Shown here: positions 26,309 to 35,338 of the stretch, piece after piece
Position numbering within the stretch: the first letter of the stretch is position 1
How the letters are laid out: each line of letters begins with the position of its first letter
Origin: Ferrovibrio sp046297895
GTDB lineage: Bacteria > Pseudomonadota > Alphaproteobacteria > Ferrovibrionales > Ferrovibrionaceae
Length of the DNA: 64,000 nucleotides
Assembly: GCF_046297895.1 (NCBI RefSeq)
Contig: NZ_JBKBHC010000004.1
Location: 1 to 64,000, forward strand
Reading direction: 5' to 3'
Translations under genes and position numbers: made by a program
The notes under the pieces: generated by a model
The model's input: only the letters and a program-made list of their open reading frames with translations
Told to the model about the DNA's origin: nothing
The model's database searches: none

Positions 26309-26767
26309 TCAACTCAGCTGACTTTTAAGAATAGCCGCGGCCTTGGCGAAGTCCATCTGGCCGGCATATTTGGCCTTCAGCACGCCCATGGCCTTGCCCA
26401 TGTCCTTGATGCCCTGGGCGCCGACTTCGGCGATGGCGGCGCGGGCAGCGGCCTCGACCTCGGCTTCCGACAACTGCTTGGGCAGGAAGCTCTCGATCAC
26501 CGCGATCTCGGCCTTTTCCTTGTCGGCGAGGTCCTGGCGATCGCCCTGTTCGTACATCGTGATCGACTCGCGGCGCTGCTTCACCATGGTCTGCAGCAGC
26601 GAGAGAATGGCGTCGTCGGGGATGCCGGTACGGTCGTCGCCCGAGGTACGGGCGGCGATGTCGCGGTCCTTCAGGGCGGCGAGAATCAGGCGCAGGGTGG
26701 CAATGCGCTGGGCATCCTTTGCCTTCATGGCATCCTTGAGCGCCTGGTTGAGCGTCTCGCGCAGCAT
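26309..26767 (-). CDS. GatB/YqeY-domain protein
   Basis: A 152-residue helical protein of the YqeY family, related to the tail of the GatB amidotransferase subunit. The sequence has LNQALKDAMKAKDAQRIATLRLILAALKDRDI and the typical end DMGKAMGVLKAKYAGQMDFAKAAAILKSQLS. Its cellular role is not firmly known; binding to tRNA or support of Glu/Asp-tRNA amidation is proposed. The frame is open to 26833 but the ATG at 26767 has a GGGGGA ribosome-binding site and matches the family start. First gene of the operon with dnaG and rpoD. Confidence 0.92.
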   Translation of the reverse strand: MLRETLNQALKDAMKAKDAQRIATLRLILAALKDRDIAARTSGDDRTGIPDDAILSLLQTMVKQRRESITMYEQGDRQDLADKEKAEIAVIESFLPKQLSEAEVEAAARAAIAEVGAQGIKDMGKAMGVLKAKYAGQMDFAKAAAILKSQLS

Positions 26768-26817
26768 CGTATGTCCCCCAGCGGTGATGGAATCGGAGCG
26801 GTTTTTGAAAGGCGCGC

Positions 26818-26846
26818 AGCATAGCCCAAGCAAGGGCGACTCGCAA
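26818..26846 (-). promoter_or_regulatory. Sigma-70 promoter of yqeY-dnaG-rpoD
   Basis: On the minus strand TTGCGA (26846-26841), a 17-bp spacer, then TATGCT (26823-26818). The start would be about 26811, leaving a 44-nt leader. It is preceded by an AT-rich stretch at 26850-26879 that could act as an UP element. Confidence 0.55.
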
Positions 26847-26894
26847 AAGGAATAAATATTTGATTTTTCTATACTTTTAGGCGCAACCCCGGTC

Positions 26895-26922
26895 TTGACG
26901 CTGGCGGGGGTTTTGGTATGGT
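26895..26922 (+). promoter_or_regulatory. Putative promoter of carA-carB
   Basis: TTGACG (26895-26900), 16-bp spacer, TATGGT (26917-26922). It would give a leader of about 140 nt before carA, long enough for attenuation-type control, but no clear leader hairpin plus U-tract was seen. A second TTGACG at 26933 has no good -10 at the right distance. Confidence 0.35.
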
Positions 26923-27068
26923 CCGGCCTCGGTTGACGCGGCGCCCGCCGCCGCCGAAATCACCGTAGAATAGCTGTGCCGTACCGCCGGAGCCGGGTTC
27001 CCCGTATCGCCCTCCGGTGGTTTTTTGCGGCCTGCAGCCTGCCCGATTAGAGTTTGATGGAGCCCCCA

Positions 27069-28244
27069 ATGGCCGAGACACCGAAATACGCTGCACCCCC
27101 GGGCCCGGGCTATACCGGCGTCGTGGTGCTGGCGGATGGCAGCGTGTTCTGGGGCCATGGACTGGGCGCCGAAGGCGATGCGGTTGGCGAGGTCTGCTTC
27201 AACACCTCGATGACCGGCTATCAGGAAATCCTCACCGACCCCTCCTATGCCGGCCAGATCATCACCTTCACCTTTCCGCATATCGGCAATGTCGGCACCA
27301 ATCCCGAGGATATCGAAACCCAGGGCGTCGCCGCCCGCGGCCTGATCCTGCGGGCGCCGATCACCGCGCCGTCCAATTTCCGCGCCGACAGCCACCTGAA
27401 CGACTGGCTGAAGCTGCGCAACCTGGTCGGCGTGTCGGGCATCGACACCCGCGCCATGACCCGGCGCATCCGCGACCTGGGCGCGCCCAACGGCGTTGTC
27501 GCCCATGCAAAAGACGGCAAGTTCGACCTCGCCGCGCTGCATGCCAAGGCGAAGGACTGGCCCGGCCTGGAAGGCATGGACCTCGCCGCCGAGGTAAGCT
27601 GCCGCCAGAGCTATAGCTGGGACGAGACGCGCTGGGCGCTTGGCCGGGGCTACGGCAAGCAGACCGCGCCGAAATACCATGTCGTCGCACTCGATTTCGG
27701 CATCAAGCGCAACATCCTGCGTTCGCTCGCCACCGCCGGCTGCAAGGTCACCGTCCTGCCGGGCAACAGCACGGCGGAAGACGTGCTGCGGCACAAGCCC
27801 GACGGTGTGTTCCTCTCCAATGGCCCGGGCGACCCGGCCGCCACCGGCGTTTATGCCGTGCCCACCATCAAGGCGCTGGTCGACAGCGGCAAGCCGGTCT
27901 TCGGCATCTGCCTCGGCCACCAGATGCTGGCGCTGGCGCTGGGCGGCAGGACGGCGAAGATGGAGCGCGGCCATCGCGGCGCCAACCATCCGGTGAAGGA
28001 CCTGGAAACCGGCAAGGTGGAGATCACCAGCCAGAATCACGGCTTCTGCGTGGTGGAGGAAAGCCTGCCGAAGAACGTGGTGCGCAGCCATGTCTCGCTG
28101 TTCGACGGCTCCAACGAGGGCCTGAAGCTGACCGACAAGCCGGTCTTCTCGGTGCAGTATCACCCCGAGGCTTCGCCAGGTCCGCAGGACAGCCATTACC
28201 TGTTCGATCGTTTCGTCAAACTGATGGAGCGGCAGCGCGGCTGA
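27069..28244 (+). CDS. carA: Carbamoyl-phosphate synthase, small (glutaminase) subunit
   Basis: A 391-residue glutamine amidotransferase subunit that supplies ammonia to CarB for carbamoyl phosphate (arginine and pyrimidine synthesis). The N-terminal CarA domain has EVCFNTSMTGYQEILTDPSY. The class I GATase domain holds the nucleophile Cys281 in FGICLGHQMLAL and the His-Glu pair in VQYHPEASPGP. Two ATGs precede (27054, 27057); the one at 27069 is favoured because GGAG lies 6 nt upstream. It is 26 bp before carB. Confidence 0.97.
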   Translation: MAETPKYAAPPGPGYTGVVVLADGSVFWGHGLGAEGDAVGEVCFNTSMTGYQEILTDPSYAGQIITFTFPHIGNVGTNPEDIETQGVAARGLILRAPITAPSNFRADSHLNDWLKLRNLVGVSGIDTRAMTRRIRDLGAPNGVVAHAKDGKFDLAALHAKAKDWPGLEGMDLAAEVSCRQSYSWDETRWALGRGYGKQTAPKYHVVALDFGIKRNILRSLATAGCKVTVLPGNSTAEDVLRHKPDGVFLSNGPGDPAATGVYAVPTIKALVDSGKPVFGICLGHQMLALALGGRTAKMERGHRGANHPVKDLETGKVEITSQNHGFCVVEESLPKNVVRSHVSLFDGSNEGLKLTDKPVFSVQYHPEASPGPQDSHYLFDRFVKLMERQRG

Positions 28245-28270
28245 ATGCCGGCGCCGCTTCCAGGTGGATC

Positions 28271-31200
28271 ATGCCCAAACGCACTGACATCAAGAGCATC
28301 CTCATCATCGGCGCCGGTCCCATCGTGATCGGCCAGGCCTGCGAATTCGACTATTCCGGCACGCAGGCCTGCAAGGCGCTGAAGGAGGAGGGCTATCGCG
28401 TCATCCTGATCAACTCCAACCCGGCCACGATCATGACCGATCCGGGCCTGGCGGATGCCACCTATGTCGAGCCGATCACGCCCGAGATCGTCGCCAAGGT
28501 GATCGAGAAGGAACGGCCCGATGCGCTGCTGCCCACGATGGGCGGCCAGACCGCGCTGAACACCGCGATGAAGCTGGCCGAGAACGGCACGCTGGAAAAA
28601 CTGGGCGTGAATCTGATCGGCGCCAGCCGCGAGGCCATCGCCATGGCCGAAGACCGCGAACTGTTCCGTCAGGCGATGAACCGCCTGAAGCTCGACATGC
28701 CGCGCTCGGGCACGGCGCATACGCTGGACGAGGCGCGCGCGCTGCTGGCCACCGTCGGCCTGCCGGCGGTGATCCGGCCGTCGTTTACGCTGGCCGGCAC
28801 CGGCGGCGGCATCGCCTATACGCGCGAGGAATTCGACGAGATCGTGCTGCGCGGCCTCGATGCCTCGCCCACCACCGAAGTGCTGATCGATGAATCGGTG
28901 CTGGGCTGGAAGGAATACGAGATGGAGGTTGTCCGCGACAAGAAGGACAACTGCATCATCGTCTGCTCGATCGAGAATATCGATCCGATGGGCGTGCATA
29001 CCGGCGACAGTGTGACCGTCGCGCCGGCATTGACGCTGACCGACAAGGAATACCAGATCATGCGCGACGCCTCGATGGCGGTATTGCGCGAGATCGGCGT
29101 CGAGACTGGCGGCTCGAACGTGCAGTTCGCGGTCAACCCGGCCGATGGCCGCATGGTGGTTATCGAGATGAACCCGCGTGTGTCGCGTTCATCCGCGCTG
29201 GCGTCCAAGGCGACCGGTTTCCCCATCGCCAAGGTGGCGGCCAAGCTGGCGGTGGGCTACACGCTGGACGAACTGATGAACGACATCACTGGCGTGACGC
29301 CGGCCTCGTTCGAGCCGACCATCGATTACATCGTCACCAAGATGCCGCGCTTCACCTTCGAGAAGTTCCCCGGCACCGACCGGCTGCTGAACACCTCGAT
29401 GAAGTCGGTCGGCGAGGCGATGTCGATGGGCCGCAGCTTCCAGGAAAGCCTGCAGAAGGCCCTGCGCTCGATGGAAACCGGCCTGACCGGCCTGAACGAA
29501 GTGACGATTCCCGATGCCGATGAGCCGGATGGCAAGGAAGCCATCGTGGCGGCGCTGGCGCGGCCGACGCCCGACCGCCTGCTGGTGATCGCCCAGGCCT
29601 TCCGCCACGGCTTGAGCATTGCCGAGGTTCATGCCGCCTGCAAATACGACCCCTGGTTCCTCGAGCAGATCGCCGAGATCGTGCGCACGGAGGAGCGGGT
29701 TCGCAGGGAAGGGCTGCCGCAAGATGCCAACAGCCTGCTGGCGCTGAAACGCATGGGCTTTTCCGACGCGCGGCTGGCAGAGCTGGCGGTCCGCAAGGAA
29801 GCCGAGGTAACGGCGCAGCGTCGCAAGCTGGGCGTCGTGCCGGTGTTCAAGCGGGTGGATACCTGCGCGGCGGAATTCGAGAGCCGCACGCCCTATATGT
29901 ATTCGACCTACGAGTTCGGCGCGCAGGCCGAATGCGAGGCGCAGCCGCAGGACCGCACCAAGGTGATGATCCTGGGCGGTGGACCGAACCGCATCGGCCA
30001 GGGCATCGAATTCGACTATTGCTGCGTGCATGCGGCCTATGCGCTGAAGGAAGCCGGGTACGAGACCATCATGGTCAACTGCAACCCGGAAACCGTCTCG
30101 ACCGACTACGACACTTCCGACCGCCTTTATTTCGAGCCGCTGACGGTGGAAGACGTGCTTGAGATCGTGCGCGTCGAACAGTCGAAGGGCAAGCTGCTGG
30201 GCGTGATCGTGCAGTTCGGCGGACAGACCCCGCTGAAGCTCGCCGCCGGACTGGAGGCGGCCAATGTGCCGATCCTCGGCACCTCGCCGGACGCCATTGA
30301 CCTGGCCGAAGACCGTGAGCGCTTCCAGCAACTGCTGCAGAAACTCGATCTCAAGCAGCCGGCCAATGGCATCGCCCGTTCGGAGGATGAGGCGCGCGCC
30401 GTGGTGGCCAAGATCGGCTATCCGGTGGTGATCCGTCCGTCCTACGTCCTGGGCGGCCGCGCCATGGAGATCGTGCGCAACAGCGCACAGCTCGAACGCT
30501 ATATGACCGAAGCCGTCAGGGTCTCCGGTTCCTCGCCGGTGCTGATCGACAGTTACCTGTCGGACGCCATCGAGGTGGATGTCGACTGCCTGGCCGATGG
30601 CGAGACACAGTTCGTCGCCGGCGTGATGGAGCATATCGAAGAAGCCGGCATCCATTCCGGCGACAGCGCCTGCACCCTGCCGCCCTACAGCCTGCCGCCG
30701 GCCATCATCGACGAGATCAAGACGCAGACCGAGGCGCTGGCGCGTGCATTGAAGGTCGTGGGCCTGATGAACGTGCAGTATGCGGTGAAGGATGGGGTGG
30801 TCTACATCCTAGAGGTCAACCCGCGTGCATCGCGCACGGTGCCTTTCGTCGCCAAGGCCATCGGCCAGCCGCTGGCCAAGATCGCCTCGCGCGTGATGGC
30901 GGGCGAGAAGCTGGCCAGTTTCAACCTGCACGAAACCCGGAACGATCATATTGCGGTGAAGGAAGCCGTATTCCCCTTCGCGCGGTTCCCCGGCGTCGAC
31001 ATCATCCTCGGCCCCGAGATGAAATCGACCGGCGAGGTCATGGGCATCGACCGCGATTTCGGCACGGCTTTTGCCAAGGCCCAGATTGCCGCCGGCACCG
31101 TTCTGCCTCTGGTGGGCAGCGTGTTCATATCGGTCCGCGACGGTGACAAGCCGGCACTGGTGGACGCCGCCCGCCGCCTGCTCGAAATGGGCTTCGAGGT

Positions 31201-31504
31201 GGTGGCCACCGCCGGCACTGCGCGCTTCTTCGAGGAGCACGGCATTGCAGTCCGCCGCGTGAACAAGGTGATGGAAGGCCGCCCGCATGTGGTGGACGCC
31301 ATGAAGAACGGTGAGATCCAGCTGGTGTTCAATACCTCCGAGGGCGTGGCCTCGATCCGCGACAGTTTCGACCTTCGTCGCACCGCGCTGATGAACAAGA
31401 TTCCGTATTTCACCACGGTTGCCGGCGCCAAGGCGGCAGTTCGCGCCATCGAGGCGCTGCGGTCGGGAAGTCTTGCCGTGGTGCCGCTGCAGGCTTATTT
31501 TTGA
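28271..31504 (+). CDS. carB: Carbamoyl-phosphate synthase, large subunit
   Basis: A 1077-residue enzyme of the usual length. It holds two homologous ATP-grasp halves (SILIIGAGPIVIGQACEFDYSG near the start and VMILGGGPNRIGQGIEFDYCC at about residue 565). A C-terminal MGS-like allosteric domain (VGSVFISVRDGDKPALVDAARRLLEMGFEVVATAGTARFF) normally binds UMP or ornithine. All segments are intact. It follows carA and precedes greA by 30 bp, a common alphaproteobacterial order. Confidence 0.98.
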   Translation: MPKRTDIKSILIIGAGPIVIGQACEFDYSGTQACKALKEEGYRVILINSNPATIMTDPGLADATYVEPITPEIVAKVIEKERPDALLPTMGGQTALNTAMKLAENGTLEKLGVNLIGASREAIAMAEDRELFRQAMNRLKLDMPRSGTAHTLDEARALLATVGLPAVIRPSFTLAGTGGGIAYTREEFDEIVLRGLDASPTTEVLIDESVLGWKEYEMEVVRDKKDNCIIVCSIENIDPMGVHTGDSVTVAPALTLTDKEYQIMRDASMAVLREIGVETGGSNVQFAVNPADGRMVVIEMNPRVSRSSALASKATGFPIAKVAAKLAVGYTLDELMNDITGVTPASFEPTIDYIVTKMPRFTFEKFPGTDRLLNTSMKSVGEAMSMGRSFQESLQKALRSMETGLTGLNEVTIPDADEPDGKEAIVAALARPTPDRLLVIAQAFRHGLSIAEVHAACKYDPWFLEQIAEIVRTEERVRREGLPQDANSLLALKRMGFSDARLAELAVRKEAEVTAQRRKLGVVPVFKRVDTCAAEFESRTPYMYSTYEFGAQAECEAQPQDRTKVMILGGGPNRIGQGIEFDYCCVHAAYALKEAGYETIMVNCNPETVSTDYDTSDRLYFEPLTVEDVLEIVRVEQSKGKLLGVIVQFGGQTPLKLAAGLEAANVPILGTSPDAIDLAEDRERFQQLLQKLDLKQPANGIARSEDEARAVVAKIGYPVVIRPSYVLGGRAMEIVRNSAQLERYMTEAVRVSGSSPVLIDSYLSDAIEVDVDCLADGETQFVAGVMEHIEEAGIHSGDSACTLPPYSLPPAIIDEIKTQTEALARALKVVGLMNVQYAVKDGVVYILEVNPRASRTVPFVAKAIGQPLAKIASRVMAGEKLASFNLHETRNDHIAVKEAVFPFARFPGVDIILGPEMKSTGEVMGIDRDFGTAFAKAQIAAGTVLPLVGSVFISVRDGDKPALVDAARRLLEMGFEVVATAGTARFFEEHGIAVRRVNKVMEGRPHVVDAMKNGEIQLVFNTSEGVASIRDSFDLRRTALMNKIPYFTTVAGAKAAVRAIEALRSGSLAVVPLQAYF

Positions 31505-31534
31505 TTTTTTGACGGTCAGACAGGAAGGGGAATT

Positions 31535-32008
31535 ATGCAGAAGATTCCGATGACCGCGACCGGCTACCAGCGTCTGGAGGCCGAGCTGAAGAATCTGAAG
31601 ACAGTGGAACGGCCGGCGGTGATCCGGGCGATTTCGGAAGCGCGCGAGCATGGCGACCTGTCGGAGAACGCCGAATACCATGCCGCGAAAGAGCGTCAGG
31701 GCTGGATCGAGAGCCGCATTCTCGAGCTGGAGGACAAGCTGCGCCGCGCCGAAGTGATCGACGTTTCCAAGCTGTCGGGCGACAAGGTGAAATTCGGCGC
31801 CACCGTAGTACTGGCCGATGAAGATAGCGGCGAGGAAAGCACCTACCAGATCGTCGGCGCCGACGAGGCCGACATCAAGTCGGGCCTGCTCTCGATCACT
31901 GCGCCGCTGGCGCGCGCGCTGGTCGGCAAGGCCGAGGGCGACACCGTCGAGGTCACGACTCCGGGTGGCGCCAAGGCCTACGAGATCGTCTCGGTCGAGT
32001 ACAAGTAA
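31535..32008 (+). CDS. greA: Transcription elongation factor GreA
   Basis: A 157-residue factor that rescues backtracked RNA polymerase by stimulating transcript cleavage. The N-terminal coiled coil carries MTATGYQRLEAELKNLK and AREHGDLSENAEYHAAKERQ, with the acidic tip residues D and E (GDLSENAEY). The C-terminal FKBP-like domain ends GGAKAYEIVSVEYK. A strong ribosome-binding site (AGGAAGGGGAA) precedes the ATG. It lies directly after carB. Confidence 0.97.
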   Translation: MQKIPMTATGYQRLEAELKNLKTVERPAVIRAISEAREHGDLSENAEYHAAKERQGWIESRILELEDKLRRAEVIDVSKLSGDKVKFGATVVLADEDSGEESTYQIVGADEADIKSGLLSITAPLARALVGKAEGDTVEVTTPGGAKAYEIVSVEYK

Positions 32009-32024
32009 GGCGCGAGGCGCGGCG

Positions 32025-32897
32025 ATGGGAGTCCCGATGGATCGCGCGACTCTCGACCGGCTCTACAACAACCGGGCCGCGGTGCCGGCGCACCAGCAGG
32101 ATATCGACCGTTGGGCGGCCGAAAGCGCGGCGACGCGACAGGCCCTGCCGTGCCGGCTGGATATTCCATATGGCGCGCATCCGCGCGAGACGCTGGATCT
32201 CTTTACCGCATCCGAGCCCGGCAGGCCGCTGGTGGTCTTCATCCATGGCGGCTACTGGCAGGCGCTGGACAAGTCGTCGTTCAGTTTTGTTGCCCGCGGT
32301 TTTGTCGGCCCAGGAGATTCTCCTTTGGCGAATGTCGCGGTCCTGAGCTATCCGCTGGCGCCCGAGGCCGACATGGACAGGATCGTGGCTTCGGTCCGCC
32401 GCGCCTTGTTGTGGCTATGGCGCGAGGCCGCGCCGTTGGACCTGGATCGCAACCGGATTTTCGTCAGCGGCCATTCCGCTGGCGGTCATCTCACCGCAAT
32501 GGCGGCGCTGACCGAATGGGAGAAGCTGGACGGTGCCGCGCCTGCCGACCTGGTGAAGGGAGGGCTGAGCATTTCCGGCCTCTATGACCTTCTGCCGATC
32601 CGGCATTGTTATCTGAATGACCGGCTGGGCATGGACGATGTGGTGGCCCTGCGCAATTCGCCGCTGCCTCTGGTGGCCGGCTGGGCACGGCCGCTGCCGC
32701 CGATGGTCTGCGCCGTGGGAGGCGCCGAGACGCCGGCGTTTCTGGAGCAGCAACACGATTTTGTGACGGCCTATGGACAACGTGGCGGCAAGGTGACCGC
32801 GGTCACAGCGCAGGGCCGGCATCATTTCGATATCCTGTACGGCATGGCGCAGCCCGGCGGGGACCTGCAGACGGCCATGGCCGTATTGCTGCGCTGA
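32025..32897 (+). CDS. Alpha/beta-hydrolase, kynurenine-formamidase/esterase-like
   Basis: A 290-residue cytoplasmic hydrolase. The oxyanion motif HGGYW (about residue 79) and nucleophile elbow GHSAGGH place it in the HSL/arylformamidase branch. A conserved FIHGGYWQALDKSSFSF is close to KynB-like formamidase sequences, and the C-terminal histidine is likely in GRHHFDIL. Without tryptophan-catabolic neighbours the substrate stays open. The open frame reaches back into greA; the ATG at 32025 has GAGG 8-11 nt upstream, and the ATG at 32037 (GGGAG upstream) is a near-equal alternative. Confidence 0.82.
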   Translation: MGVPMDRATLDRLYNNRAAVPAHQQDIDRWAAESAATRQALPCRLDIPYGAHPRETLDLFTASEPGRPLVVFIHGGYWQALDKSSFSFVARGFVGPGDSPLANVAVLSYPLAPEADMDRIVASVRRALLWLWREAAPLDLDRNRIFVSGHSAGGHLTAMAALTEWEKLDGAAPADLVKGGLSISGLYDLLPIRHCYLNDRLGMDDVVALRNSPLPLVAGWARPLPPMVCAVGGAETPAFLEQQHDFVTAYGQRGGKVTAVTAQGRHHFDILYGMAQPGGDLQTAMAVLLR

Positions 32898-32909
32898 GGA
32901 GGAGGGGGG

Positions 32910-33602
32910 ATGAGCGGACAGAAGCGCGTTCTGCTGGTCGATGACGATCGCACCCTGCAATCCCTGTTGGCCGAGCAGCTCGAAACCATCAAGGAATTCT
33001 CCACCACTTGCGTGAACGATGCCGCCGCCGCGCTGGCGTTGGCTCCGGGCGAGCATTTTGACCTGCTGCTGCTCGATGTCGGCCTGCCCGACATGGATGG
33101 CCGCGACCTCTGCCGCAAGCTGCGCGAGAAGGGCGTGCGTGCGCCGATCATCATGCTCACGGCTGCCGATGGCGAAGCCGATACGATCCTGGGCCTGGAA
33201 TCGGGGGCCAACGATTACGTTACCAAGCCATTCAAGATGGGCGTGTTGCTGGCGCGCATCCGGGCGCAGTTGCGTCAGTTCGAACAGAGCGAGGACGCAG
33301 TTTTCGGCATTGGCCCCTACACCTTCCGGCCGGCCAGCAAACTGCTGCTCGACAACGAAAAGGCCGGCAAGAAGGTCCGGCTGACCGAGAAGGAAACCGC
33401 AATCCTGAAGTACCTATTGCGTGCCGGCATGAAGCCGGTGCCGCGGGAAACCCTCTTGGCCGAGGTCTGGGGCTACAATGCGGGGGTCTCCACCCACACG
33501 CTGGAGACCCATATCTATCGCCTGCGCCAGAAGATCGAGCGCGATCCAGGCGCGGCGCAGTTGCTGATCACCGATCCGGGTGGGTATCGGCTGCAGCCCT
33601 GA
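32910..33602 (+). CDS. Orphan OmpR-family response regulator
   Basis: A 230-residue regulator with receiver domain (VLLVDDDRTLQSL, phospho-acceptor Asp56 in LLLDVGLPDMDG, lysine in DYVTKPF). The OmpR-type winged helix reads LTEKETAILKYLLRAGMKPVPRETLLAEVWGYNAGVSTHTLETHIYRLRQKIE. This winged-helix sequence resembles a widespread alphaproteobacterial orphan-type regulator group. No histidine kinase gene is adjacent. It follows the hydrolase by 12 bp with a GGAGGAGGGGG ribosome-binding region, and converges with the crotonase gene. Confidence 0.92.
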   Translation: MSGQKRVLLVDDDRTLQSLLAEQLETIKEFSTTCVNDAAAALALAPGEHFDLLLLDVGLPDMDGRDLCRKLREKGVRAPIIMLTAADGEADTILGLESGANDYVTKPFKMGVLLARIRAQLRQFEQSEDAVFGIGPYTFRPASKLLLDNEKAGKKVRLTEKETAILKYLLRAGMKPVPRETLLAEVWGYNAGVSTHTLETHIYRLRQKIERDPGAAQLLITDPGGYRLQP

Positions 33603-33608
33603 GCGGTG

Positions 33609-34364
33609 TCAGCGTCCGGTGAAAGCAGGCGGCCGCTTCTCGGCCATTGCCTTGCGGCCTTCCTGAAAATCCTCGCTGCGGAAGCTGGCCGCGGCGCGGT
33701 CGCGGGCCGCCTGCTCGTCGAACAGGCCGCTGGCGATCTCGTTCAGGCTCAGCTTCATGCCGCGCACGGCCTGCGGCGCTAGTCCGCAGAGCGTACGGGA
33801 CAGGGCTTCGCCTCGAGCGAGCAATTCTTCCGCAGGCACCAACCAATCAACGAAATTGCAGTGCAGCATATCGGCATCGTCGAAGGTCTGGGTGGCCAGA
33901 AACAGTCGCTTGGCGGCGCCGAGGCCCAGCCGCGTCACCGCACGCTTCAGCCCGTGCGGATGATACTGGATGCCCAGTTTCGCCGGTGGAATGAAGCATT
34001 TGATGCCCGGCACGCCCATGCGGAAATCGCAGGCCAGCGCCAGGTCCGTGCCGCCGCCATAGACGCCGCCCTGCAGCAGGCAGAGCGTCGGGAAAGGCAT
34101 GGCTTCCAGACGATCCGCCACGCGTTCGAGCGGATTGTCGCGCCAGTCATGGCCTGCCACCGAACCGAAATCGACGCCGGCGCAAAAGCTTTTCCCTTCG
34201 GCGCGCAGAATCAGTGTGCGGATATCGCCCCGTGCGGCCAGATCGACTAACGCTGCGTCAAGCGCCTCGAGGTCAGCAATTTCAAGGGCATTGTGCTTTT
34301 CAGGGCGGCAGAATGTGATGGTCGCCAGCAAATCTTGGATTTCTGCAATAAAAGCTTGAGACAT
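33609..34364 (-). CDS. Enoyl-CoA hydratase/isomerase (crotonase) family protein
   Basis: A 251-residue crotonase-fold protein. The acyl-CoA oxyanion segment is AEGKSFCAGVDFGSV and the second oxyanion glycine segment GGVYGGGTDLALACDFRMG. In true hydratases two glutamates act: one in GGGxEL (here GGGTDL, Glu replaced by Asp) and one in PExxLG (here PPAKLG, no Glu). It may therefore be an isomerase, hydrolase or other crotonase-family enzyme rather than a hydratase. It lies alone, divergent from the MBL-fold gene. Confidence 0.85.
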   Translation of the reverse strand: MSQAFIAEIQDLLATITFCRPEKHNALEIADLEALDAALVDLAARGDIRTLILRAEGKSFCAGVDFGSVAGHDWRDNPLERVADRLEAMPFPTLCLLQGGVYGGGTDLALACDFRMGVPGIKCFIPPAKLGIQYHPHGLKRAVTRLGLGAAKRLFLATQTFDDADMLHCNFVDWLVPAEELLARGEALSRTLCGLAPQAVRGMKLSLNEIASGLFDEQAARDRAAASFRSEDFQEGRKAMAEKRPPAFTGR

Positions 34365-34489
34365 CGCACTATCCGCCCTTAATCTTTCCTATGTCACATT
34401 TCCGCACAGACCCCGCCGACCGGCAAGGGTCGGTCACAGTTGACGGCACTCCATCCCACGACGCTGACGGGATAAAAAAGGAGGCCATA

Positions 34490-35323
34490 GTGGGGGTTGA
34501 AGAGTTCTACGTGCGCTTCTGGGGCGTCCGCGGCAGCATCGCGGTCGGCTCGCCGGAAGTGATGCGCTACGGCGGCAACACGTCGGCGCTGGAGATTCGC
34601 TGCGGTTCGCATCTTTTTCTTTTCGATGCGGGCACGGGTATTCGTGCGCTCGGCATCGCTCTGCAGCAGGCACAGGCCCCCGTCGATGCGGACATCTTCT
34701 TCACCCACACCCATTACGACCATGTCTGCGGTCTGCCGCATTTCTGCCCGGCCTTCGATCCGCGCAATACCTTCCGCATCCATGCCGGGCATGTCACCGA
34801 GGCCGAGGGCATCAAAAACGTGTTGAAGCAGATGATGTGCTCGCCGTTGTTTCCGGTGCCGCTGGAAATCTTCCAGGCCAATCTGAGCTTCCATGATTTC
34901 CGGCAGGGCGAAGTGCTGAATCCGAGGCCCGGCGTCACCATCCGCACGGGACCCTTGAGCCACCCCGATCTTGCCACCGGCTATCGTGTCGAATATGGCG
35001 GCAAGTCGATCTGCTACCTGACGGATACAGAGCATCCCGCCGATGGGCTGGACCAGAATATCCTGAACCTCATTCGCGGCGCCGATATGGTGATCTATGA
35101 TTCGATGTATACTGACGAGGAATATGCCTGCCGCAAGGGTTGGGGCCATTCCACCTGGCAGGCCGGCGCAAAGCTCTGCGATGCGGCCGACGTGAAAACG
35201 TTCGTCGTGTTCCATCACGATCCCGAGCATGATGATGCCTTCATGGATCGCGTTGCCGCCGAGCTTGAAGTCGCGCGGCCTGGTTCGGTCGTGGCCCGCG
35301 AGGGCCTGATTCTCCGCCCCTGA
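34490..35323 (+). CDS. MBL-fold metal-dependent hydrolase
   Basis: A 277-residue metallo-beta-lactamase-fold hydrolase. The metal motif is THTHYDHVCGLP, later ligands include SHPD, DTEH and the C-terminal FHHDPEHDD. The opening VRFWGVRGSIAV...YGGNTSALEIRC is typical of a phosphodiesterase-like MBL group in proteobacteria. The frame is open from an ATG at 34391, but a near-perfect Shine-Dalgarno (AAGGAGG, 34478-34484) sits 5 nt before the GTG at 34490, and homology-like sequence begins right there, so GTG is chosen. The 33 extra residues would be low-information. The methyltransferase follows 15 bp later. Confidence 0.85.
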   Translation: MGVEEFYVRFWGVRGSIAVGSPEVMRYGGNTSALEIRCGSHLFLFDAGTGIRALGIALQQAQAPVDADIFFTHTHYDHVCGLPHFCPAFDPRNTFRIHAGHVTEAEGIKNVLKQMMCSPLFPVPLEIFQANLSFHDFRQGEVLNPRPGVTIRTGPLSHPDLATGYRVEYGGKSICYLTDTEHPADGLDQNILNLIRGADMVIYDSMYTDEEYACRKGWGHSTWQAGAKLCDAADVKTFVVFHHDPEHDDAFMDRVAAELEVARPGSVVAREGLILRP

Positions 35324-35338
35324 ACCGACGGACTGCCG

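Noticed and set aside
24812..26824. 670-codon plus-strand open frame opposite dnaG and yqeY
   Set aside because: Antisense shadow; composition (Gly/Gln/Ala/His) is that of a reversed GC-rich gene.
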